Source: an uncultured Actinomycetes bacterium (lineage in GTDB: Bacteria > Actinomycetota > Actinomycetes > Nanopelagicales > Nanopelagicaceae). From it: a stretch of DNA of 5,624 nt. Below, one piece after another: positions 1 through 4,823 of the stretch (positions are counted from its first letter, which is position 1; each line of letters starts with the position of its first letter). A program made the position numbers and the translations under genes. Location of the stretch: the NCBI GenBank assembly GCA_903827345.1, contig CAIKID010000184.1, positions 1-5,624 on the forward strand, in the 5' to 3' direction. The notes under the pieces are model-generated. The model was not told the DNA's origin. It saw nothing but the letters and a program-made list of their open reading frames with translations, and ran no database searches.

Positions 1-348
1 ACGTGACCAGAGTTGCGGATTCAATTTAATTGCATCGGAGTGCGCTGCCAACTTTGGAGCGATCTCTGCTTCGATGGAATCGAGAAGATCAGAGGTATCA
101 CTCGAAGATTTGTTAAAGAAGACCAGCGCTACACGGAGCAGAGTGCGTCCGCTCTCTTCGAGCGCAACGATGGTATTTTCAAAGGTGACTTCTGAGTTGG
201 CGATGATCGCATCGACTTCTGCAAGTTGCTCTTCCATGCCGCCATAAAATGCCGGTAGATAGTGTTCATCTTTGATGAATGCGAAAGGGGGCATCTCGTA
301 TTCGAGGGTGCTGATTGTGGCAAAGGGATTCTTTTGATCGAGGCTCAT
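1..348 (-). CDS. dcp: M3 family oligopeptidase (peptidyl-dipeptidase Dcp-like), N-terminal fragment
   Basis: The first 116 codons are present and the reading frame is still open at the left edge. The family consists of cytosolic zinc metallopeptidases (thimet oligopeptidase/Dcp group, about 680 residues) that degrade short peptides, Dcp by removing C-terminal dipeptides. I recognise it from N-terminal family landmarks: NPF near residue 7, PPFAFIKDEHYLPAF around 21-35, FENTIVALEESG around 58-69, and VFFNKSSSDT followed by IEAEIAPKLAAHSDAI and LNPQLW. The catalytic HExxH zinc motif lies far downstream and is not in the window, so activity cannot be judged. The ATG at 348-346 starts the recognisable homology. 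It lies 10 bases after the YgfZ stop and is preceded by AGGA at a plausible Shine-Dalgarno distance, which is also part of a possible -10 hexamer (TAGGAT). It is the last visible gene of the minus-strand run. Family assignment is firm; Dcp rather than oligopeptidase A is likely. Confidence 0.88.
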   Translation of the reverse strand, partial: MSLDQKNPFATISTLEYEMPPFAFIKDEHYLPAFYGGMEEQLAEVDAIIANSEVTFENTIVALEESGRTLLRVALVFFNKSSSDTSDLLDSIEAEIAPKLAAHSDAIKLNPQLWSR

Positions 349-358
349 AGCCACAATC

Positions 359-1270
359 CTATTCGGCTGCTACAAGTACTTCTTGGGTGGCGGTGACCCC
401 ATCTATCTCAAGCGTGGCGGTAACGGGAACCGTGCGCTTGATAACGGCCAGAGCGATTGGCCCCAACTCAAAGTGGCGGGCCATGGAGCCGATGAAACCG
501 ATCTCCTTGCCATCAAGTGTCACCTTTGCGCCATGTTCGGGCATATGAACCATGGTGCCATCTAAATGGAGCAAGACCAGCCGGCGGGGAGGATGACCAA
601 GGTTAAATACCTTGGCGACGGTTTCTTGTCCGCGGTAGCAACCCTTGTTCATATGAACTGCCGTGTGCAAGAAACCCAACTCATTGGGAATTGATTTGTG
701 ATCGCTCTCGAGCAAGATGCGCGCGCGTCCGGCAGCGATCCGTTCAGCTTCCAGCGCCCACATACCGACCTGTACATGTCCTGCGCTCTGATAAGCCGAA
801 GTTAGCGCAGAAAGTTCTGCGCGAGGCACAAGAGCGAAGGGTCCGCCAAATGTATCGGCAGCACCCGGTGCACGAAGAACCGCGAACTCCGAAGTGCGAT
901 CTTGTACATCCACATCTAGCATGAACTTCATCTTGTTTAAATAGGTAACTAATTCTTCGGCCTTCACCGCTTCGGTATGCATCCAGATTGCTTCGCCGTC
1001 ATCGACGATAAAGAGCTGTTGCTCAATATGTCCTTGCGCATCCAACAGGAGGGTTTCGCTCCATTGGCCACGGGGTAGCGTCAAAAGTTCTTGCGTCATC
1101 ATGTCATTGATCCACTTGGTGCGGTCTTTGCCCGAGATACTTATAACTGCACGATGCGAGAGATCTGCCCATGCATTACCTGCAGTAAGTGCTCGTTGTT
1201 CTTGATTGGGTTCTCCAAAGTGCCAGATGGCACCTTCATCTAAACCGGATTCAACAAGAACTGCGCTCAT
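359..1270 (-). CDS. ygfZ: YgfZ/GcvT-type folate-binding protein (Fe-S cluster maintenance)
   Basis: A 303-residue cytosolic protein of the YgfZ branch of the GcvT (T-protein) fold. In E. coli, YgfZ uses tetrahydrofolate and supports the function or repair of certain Fe-S enzymes such as MiaB. The family signature KGCYRGQE is at residues 209-216, with the conserved cysteine at 211. It is followed by the expected TVAKVFNLGHPPRRL segment leading into the C-terminal beta-barrel (about 228-303). The N-terminal part holds typical GcvT-like stretches (GKDRTKWINDMMTQ at 47-60, LLLDAQGHIEQQLFIV at 75-89). Length is normal for the family. The ATG at 1270-1268 is three bases after the TAA of the Fur-type gene. 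No good Shine-Dalgarno sequence is visible, so translational coupling to that gene is likely. Pairing with a metalloregulator fits a role in metal or Fe-S homeostasis, but regulation of ygfZ by its neighbour is inference. Confidence 0.93.
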   Translation of the reverse strand: MSAVLVESGLDEGAIWHFGEPNQEQRALTAGNAWADLSHRAVISISGKDRTKWINDMMTQELLTLPRGQWSETLLLDAQGHIEQQLFIVDDGEAIWMHTEAVKAEELVTYLNKMKFMLDVDVQDRTSEFAVLRAPGAADTFGGPFALVPRAELSALTSAYQSAGHVQVGMWALEAERIAAGRARILLESDHKSIPNELGFLHTAVHMNKGCYRGQETVAKVFNLGHPPRRLVLLHLDGTMVHMPEHGAKVTLDGKEIGFIGSMARHFELGPIALAVIKRTVPVTATLEIDGVTATQEVLVAAE

Positions 1271-1273
1271 GTA

Positions 1274-1690
1274 TTACTTTGTCAGAGCAGCGCAGGCTGC
1301 ACAGGTGCCGTAAATGGCAAAGTGTGTAACATCGGTTTTGAAGCCGTAATCATCAGCTAGTTGTTGTACAAAGTTTGCGGCGGTTTCGATGGGAGCATCG
1401 CCGACAACTCCGCAGATTCCGCATACGAGGTGCAGGTGAGTTAAATCCTCGGCCGCGTGATAAGTCGCTCCACCGTGGCCCATGTGCGTGTGCTGGACTA
1501 GGCCAACATTTTCTAACGTTTCGAGGTTGCGATACACCGTCGATAAGTTAATGCCGGGGTGGGTGATATGAATCTTGTTAGCGACCTCTTCCGGAGTTGC
1601 ATGACCAAGGTCGCGCACAGCTTGCAAGACCAGCTCGCGCTGCGGGGTGAGGCGCAGACCCTTTTCACGCAATTCGTTCTGTTCAGCCAT
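1274..1690 (-). CDS. Fur-family metalloregulator (Nur/Fur/Zur-type)
   Basis: A 138-residue DNA-binding repressor of the Fur superfamily, normal in length. Residues 1-80 form the winged helix, with the GLRLTPQRELVL opening and the recognition-helix segment NLSTVYRNLETL (48-59). Two CxxC pairs, C90/C93 and C130/C133, match the structural zinc site. Candidate sensing ligands are H30, H67, H69, H85, H87 and H123. From memory, Streptomyces nickel regulator Nur uses H70, H72 and H126 for nickel and H33, H86, H88 and H90 at its second site. With a constant shift of three, all of these are conserved here except H86, which becomes L83. This makes Nur-like nickel sensing a fair hypothesis, with iron, zinc or peroxide sensing still possible. 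The ATG at 1690-1688 starts the conserved helix. AGGGGA abuts the ATG, too close for a normal Shine-Dalgarno sequence, while TAGGCT six bases upstream suggests a leaderless transcript. The gene lies 9 bases after the epimerase and 3 bases before ygfZ. Confidence 0.93.
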   Translation of the reverse strand: MAEQNELREKGLRLTPQRELVLQAVRDLGHATPEEVANKIHITHPGINLSTVYRNLETLENVGLVQHTHMGHGGATYHAAEDLTHLHLVCGICGVVGDAPIETAANFVQQLADDYGFKTDVTHFAIYGTCAACAALTK

Positions 1691-1696
1691 TCCCCT

Positions 1697-1702
1697 AGCC
1701 TA
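1697..1702 (-). promoter_or_regulatory. Possible -10 element (TAGGCT) of a leaderless promoter for the Fur-family gene
   Basis: TAGGCT on the minus strand fits the actinobacterial -10 pattern TANNNT and ends six bases before the ATG of the regulator, the spacing expected if transcription starts at the A of the ATG. No Shine-Dalgarno sequence is placed correctly for this gene. Its TAG is also the stop codon of the epimerase, which raises the chance of a coincidental match. I see no convincing -35 hexamer. Confidence 0.35.
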
Positions 1703-2467
1703 AACCTCTTCCGAGAAGGTAAACAAAGCCTCTATGTAGTGCTCACCGGTAATGCCGAGATTCTGGGCGTTAGGAGGCGCGGTCATAGGTTCCAAGCAGA
1801 CTCCATCGCTATCTTCTGTATAGACAACCCAATATGGGGCATCGGATTCGACCGTAACACGCGCCGCCCCCGGCCATACAACTGATGGAACTCCCTTGAT
1901 CTCCACGAAGCAGTCATCCCACGGCTCTTTGGGCTGCGGCACGAATTCATTGGTCGGCAAGCCATCTTCGTTGCGAAGCATCATGCGGCCAGCGGTGAAC
2001 TCAACCTCTGCGGCATCGCCGCGTTCGAGCTCACGGGGAAACCACGGGTGGTAACCCAACCAGGCCGGTAGGTCACAACCATTAGGTGTGTACTCCAAGA
2101 TCCAACGGACCGCATCATCCAGAATTTCGATGGTCTGTTCGACTACCGCGCCGTTGTACGGAGCTGGCAGTTCAAGGCGCGCGCGCCCACTGCCCGTCTC
2201 TTCCCAAGAACTTGTAAAACCATATCCATGAATTGCATGCGGCGGCGCCCAACTCGTTGGCAAGGTATGCACGATTCCAGATTCACTTGTAATTAAACCT
2301 TCATCAATCCGTCCTGCCCATGGAGCCATCGCATACCAACCCCATGACAATGGAGTACCGCGGAAAGGCACCGCGAATTGCAGATCGCGCCATTGCAGCG
2401 ATGCAATACGCGCACCTTGGTCGAGATCTATAGAAACGGATATTTCTGCGCCATCAATATGTTGCAT
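1700..2467 (-). CDS. Aldose 1-epimerase (mutarotase) family protein
   Basis: A 255-residue cytosolic protein of the galactose mutarotase-like beta-sandwich family, which interconverts the alpha and beta anomers of aldoses. Landmarks are PWAGRI (49-54, sugar-contacting arginine R53), HAIHGYGF (77-84, with H80 as the likely first catalytic-site histidine), GYHPWF (138-143, H140 as the second histidine) and CLEPMTAPPNA (224-234, E226 as the likely general base). It is shorter than classical GalM (about 340 residues), so the exact substrate, free hexose or hexose phosphate, is open. I place the start at the ATG 2467-2465, which overlaps the kinase stop by one base (TAATG) and has AGAAGG six bases upstream. 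The frame continues upstream to a GTG at 2521, but that would lie inside the kinase gene and adds residues without family character. Overlap with the sugar kinase implies a shared carbohydrate pathway. Confidence 0.9.
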   Translation of the reverse strand: MQHIDGAEISVSIDLDQGARIASLQWRDLQFAVPFRGTPLSWGWYAMAPWAGRIDEGLITSESGIVHTLPTSWAPPHAIHGYGFTSSWEETGSGRARLELPAPYNGAVVEQTIEILDDAVRWILEYTPNGCDLPAWLGYHPWFPRELERGDAAEVEFTAGRMMLRNEDGLPTNEFVPQPKEPWDDCFVEIKGVPSVVWPGAARVTVESDAPYWVVYTEDSDGVCLEPMTAPPNAQNLGITGEHYIEALFTFSEEV

Positions 2468-3369
2468 TAGAAGCCTTCTAACTCTTGGAAGGTGGGGGGA
2501 TTTGCTCCTGGGCGTGAACAAGTAATCGCGGCTGCTTGTGCAGCGCGACGAAGAACTTTTTCTAAGGTGGTTCCCACAAGATTATCTAAGCCGTACTTGA
2601 CTATTGCTTCAACTAAGATCGCACCGACGGTATCTCCGGCGCCCACGGTATCGATCACATCAACGCGAACTCCAGGAACAGAGACCTCGCCATCCTGGGT
2701 ATATCCATCAATTCCGCTGGCCCCACGCGTGAGCACAACGAGCTGGGTCTTCTCATTAATGAAATTCTTCGCGGCGGCTCTAAAGTCCATATCGGGATAG
2801 AGCCAAGCCAGATCATCCTCGCTCATCTTGATCACTGAGGAGATTGCGGCCCATTTCTGCATGATCGCCATGTAACGATCGCGATCGTTGACTACCGAGG
2901 TGCGGATATTGGGATCAAAGACGAGCGGCGCCTCAACTTTCTCGGCCCAATTAAAGAGATTGGTTGCCCCAGGTTCAACAATTGTTGCCAGAGTTCCAAC
3001 ATGCAATACCGCTGGCGGGTTCGATGGATCGGGTAGCCATGATTCGTTGAACTCAAAGGTTGCAGTCCCATCGATCAAAAACTCGTAGGTTGCGCCGCCA
3101 GATGCATCGAGAGTAACGGTGGCCACGCACGTTGGATTATTTGATGAGAAGGAGTAATCAAGTTTGACGCCATCCGCCAACAATTCAGCGCGGGCTTGTT
3201 CCCCGTAGGCATCAGTTGAAATTCCATCGATAAAGTAAGAATCAAAACCCAGACGCGCTAACGCCTTTGCGGTATTTGCCGGCCCACCGCCAACAATTGC
3301 TACACGGCTGCCGTCTTTAGGGATGAGATCAATAAGAACTTCACCTGCGACCCAAACTGTCGTACTCAA
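2467..3369 (-). CDS. PfkB/ribokinase-family sugar kinase, fructokinase-like
   Basis: A 300-residue cytosolic ATP-dependent kinase of the PfkB family, of typical length. The N-terminus VAGEVLIDLIP (7-17) resembles fructokinases. The substrate-side signature GGGPANTAKALARLG is at 27-41, FDPNIR at 151-156 and KMSEDDL at 181-187. The second PfkB signature DTVGAGDT is at 240-247, with D246 as catalytic base and GAGD as anion hole. The residue after it is V248 where many members have F. Fructose is the most likely substrate, with other hexoses not excluded. Translation begins at a TTG (3369-3367) that overlaps the TGA of the upstream gene by four bases. A strong GGGGAG five bases before the TTG supports this start, and the PfkB homology begins immediately after it. 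It is followed by the epimerase with a one-base overlap, so the two are probably co-translated in sugar catabolism. Confidence 0.92.
   Translation of the reverse strand: MSTTVWVAGEVLIDLIPKDGSRVAIVGGGPANTAKALARLGFDSYFIDGISTDAYGEQARAELLADGVKLDYSFSSNNPTCVATVTLDASGGATYEFLIDGTATFEFNESWLPDPSNPPAVLHVGTLATIVEPGATNLFNWAEKVEAPLVFDPNIRTSVVNDRDRYMAIMQKWAAISSVIKMSEDDLAWLYPDMDFRAAAKNFINEKTQLVVLTRGASGIDGYTQDGEVSVPGVRVDVIDTVGAGDTVGAILVEAIVKYGLDNLVGTTLEKVLRRAAQAAAITCSRPGANPPTFQELEGF
2474..2479 (-). promoter_or_regulatory. Ribosome binding site that decides the epimerase start
   Basis: AGAAGG on the minus strand lies six bases before the ATG at 2467-2465, inside the last codons of the kinase gene. It supports the shorter epimerase start that overlaps the kinase stop codon. 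It sits within the inverted repeat TAGAAG-G-CTTCTA at 2468-2480. Confidence 0.6.
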
Positions 3370-3851
3370 TCGTTCTCCCCGGCGCGCGCCAAAAATTCGG
3401 TAATAACGCGGATACCAAAGAGATGGTCTTCTACTTGAGGCAATCCGCTAATCAACAAAATACCTTGTAAGCCTTGGCCTGTGACATTCAGCGGCAATCC
3501 ACCACCGTGAATCGCATGCGTCTCTTCGGTTAGCCCATACTTCTCATACCAATCGAATTCAGCTTCTTCGGCTTTGACGCGTTCCAACATTGTGGAATGT
3601 CCTGTAGCCAGAACTACGCGCGCTTTACGAGCAATCCACGATGGCTGATCCGGCTTTGCGCCGGGAAGAGCGGTGTGAAAGACCACCCATTCGCCTAGGC
3701 GTACCTCAATCGAAATTGCGAGTGATTCGCGTCTTGCTATATCTACCGCGATCTCTCCGATTGTTACGGCATCTCTAAGATCACAATGCGGCAAAACCAA
3801 AATTTGCTCTTCGAGTTCTAGTTGTTCACTCGTGAAGCCCCCAGTTGTCAT
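3366..3851 (-). CDS. UPF0303 / HbpS-GlcG-like (heme-degrading domain, DUF336) protein
   Basis: A 161-residue protein of the UPF0303 (yeast YBR137W-like) branch of the HbpS/GlcG/DUF336 fold. Members are small and often annotated as heme-degrading domain proteins, but a biochemical role is not established for this branch. The family signature HGGGLPL is at residues 115-121 and ISGLPQVEDH at 134-143. The preceding WIARKARVVLATGHSTM (72-88) matches the conserved helix with lysine and arginine. No signal peptide or membrane segment is visible, so it is probably cytosolic. I choose the ATG at 3851-3849. A GTG two codons upstream (3857) is possible, but the ATG lies six bases after a TAGAGT -10 hexamer, which suggests a leaderless mRNA. 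It is the first gene of the minus-strand run and shares four bases with the sugar kinase, so a link to that sugar pathway is inferred. Confidence 0.85.
   Translation of the reverse strand: MTTGGFTSEQLELEEQILVLPHCDLRDAVTIGEIAVDIARRESLAISIEVRLGEWVVFHTALPGAKPDQPSWIARKARVVLATGHSTMLERVKAEEAEFDWYEKYGLTEETHAIHGGGLPLNVTGQGLQGILLISGLPQVEDHLFGIRVITEFLARAGEND
3375..3380 (-). promoter_or_regulatory. Strong ribosome binding site for the TTG-started kinase
   Basis: GGGGAG on the minus strand stands five bases (AACGA) before the TTG at 3369-3367, inside the end of the UPF0303 gene. It is the clearest Shine-Dalgarno sequence in the window and fixes a start that would otherwise be missed because it is not ATG or GTG. 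Confidence 0.7.
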
Positions 3852-3857
3852 GTGCAC

Positions 3858-3863
3858 ACTCTA
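3858..3863 (-). promoter_or_regulatory. Putative -10 element (TAGAGT) for the minus-strand operon
   Basis: TAGAGT on the minus strand fits TANNNT and ends six bases before the ATG at 3851-3849, the geometry of a leaderless actinobacterial promoter. There is no strong Shine-Dalgarno sequence (only GAG). It overlaps the odd palindrome CTCTA-A-TAGAG at 3859-3869. No convincing -35 hexamer is visible; the expected place holds CGGAGA. Confidence 0.5.
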
Positions 3864-3874
3864 ATAGAGAGCCA

Positions 3875-3880
3875 TAAACT
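3875..3880 (+). promoter_or_regulatory. Putative -10 element (TAAACT) for the aldo/keto reductase
   Basis: TAAACT fits TANNNT and is followed by seven bases (TCTCCGT) and then the ATG at 3888. This suggests a transcript beginning at or next to the A of the start codon. No purine-rich Shine-Dalgarno sequence precedes the ATG. It faces the opposite -10 at 3858-3863, with 11 bases between the hexamers. Confidence 0.5.
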
Positions 3881-3887
3881 TCTCCGT

Positions 3888-4820
3888 ATGACTCATATCC
3901 CCCTTGCTAAGACCGACCTTAAAGTCCACCCGCTCTGCCTCGGTGGAAATGTATTTGGCTGGAGCGCCGATGAAGAGCAGTCGATGGCGGTACTCAACGC
4001 CTACACCGAATACAACGGCAATTTCATCGATACCGCCGATGTCTATTCCGAGTGGAAAGAAGGCAATACGGGGCACGATAGCGAGCGGATCCTCGGAAAC
4101 TGGATGAAGCAGCGTGGCAATCGCTCTGAAATCGTTATCGCTACCAAGGTGGCAAAACTTTCAACTCGCCCTGGCCTCTCTGCCGCCAATATCACAGAAG
4201 CTGTTGACGATTCCCTGCGTGCGCTACAGAGTGATTACATCGATATTTATTATGCCCACGAAGATGACAAGACAGTTCCACTGCGTGAAACCTTGGAAAC
4301 ATTTGATGCCTTGATTAAATCGGGCAAGGTCCGCTACATCGCTGCATCCAATTACACGGGAGAGCGTTTGGCAGAAGCGTTAGAGATTTCTAAATCCGAA
4401 GGCTTCGCCCAATACATCGCCTTACAAAACTGGTACAACTTGCTTCATCGCGAAGAGTTCGAAGAGGATGCCGCACCTGTTGTTGTCACAGAAGGTATCT
4501 CTGGAATTCCATTCTTTGGTCTGGCTCGCGGATTCCTATCGGGCAAGTATCGCCCCGGTGCGACCGTTGAATCAGTCCGAGCTGGTGGTGTAGCCGACTA
4601 CCAAAATGAGCGCGGGTTCAAAGTTGTCGCAAAGCTAGAAGAGATTTCCAACGCCCACGGCACTTCAATTTCATCTGTCGCCCTCGGTTGGCTCGCTGCG
4701 CAACCTGGTGTTACAACTCCCATTGCGAGTGCGCGCACCGTCGAGCAGTTAAAAGAGTTCGTTAATTTCACTGCCCTTTCGAGTGATGAAATAAACGAAC
4801 TCTCAGATTTAACTAAGTAA
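3888..4820 (+). CDS. Aldo/keto reductase
   Basis: A 310-residue cytosolic NADPH-dependent oxidoreductase with the aldo/keto reductase (alpha/beta)8 barrel, which reduces aldehydes or ketones to alcohols. The catalytic tetrad is visible: D48 and Y53 in FIDTADVYS (46-54), K87 in IATKV (84-88) and H124 in YYAHEDD (121-127). Further landmarks are ASNYTGERLAEAL (153-165), LQNWYNLLHRE (179-189), PFFGLARGFLSGKY (208-221) and the cofactor-binding PIASARTVEQL (278-288). The pattern resembles the YajO/YccK-like group; the physiological substrate is unknown. The frame extends upstream to an ATG at 3822, but those 22 codons cross the divergent gene start and lack family character, while the ATG at 3888 begins MTHIPLAKTDLKV as expected. 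No Shine-Dalgarno sequence precedes it, so a leaderless mRNA is likely. It stands alone on its strand and ends three bases before the convergent gene. Confidence 0.93.
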   Translation: MTHIPLAKTDLKVHPLCLGGNVFGWSADEEQSMAVLNAYTEYNGNFIDTADVYSEWKEGNTGHDSERILGNWMKQRGNRSEIVIATKVAKLSTRPGLSAANITEAVDDSLRALQSDYIDIYYAHEDDKTVPLRETLETFDALIKSGKVRYIAASNYTGERLAEALEISKSEGFAQYIALQNWYNLLHREEFEEDAAPVVVTEGISGIPFFGLARGFLSGKYRPGATVESVRAGGVADYQNERGFKVVAKLEEISNAHGTSISSVALGWLAAQPGVTTPIASARTVEQLKEFVNFTALSSDEINELSDLTK

Positions 4821-4823
4821 GTA

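Noticed and set aside
1691..1696. AGGGGA as ribosome site of the Fur-family gene
   Set aside because: It directly abuts the ATG, leaving no spacer. A leaderless start after TAGGCT explains the context better.
2468..2521. Longer epimerase starting at the GTG at 2521
   Set aside because: It would overlap the kinase gene by 55 bases. The ATG at 2467 has a well-spaced AGAAGG and the usual one-base overlap with the kinase stop.
3845..3850. TTGTCA as a -35 hexamer for the aldo/keto reductase
   Set aside because: It matches TTGACA at five of six bases, but the spacing to TAAACT is 24 bases, too long for a normal promoter.
3822..3887. Longer aldo/keto reductase starting at 3822
   Set aside because: The extra 22 codons run through the start of the divergent gene and the intergenic gap, and show no family character. 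Family homology begins at the ATG at 3888.
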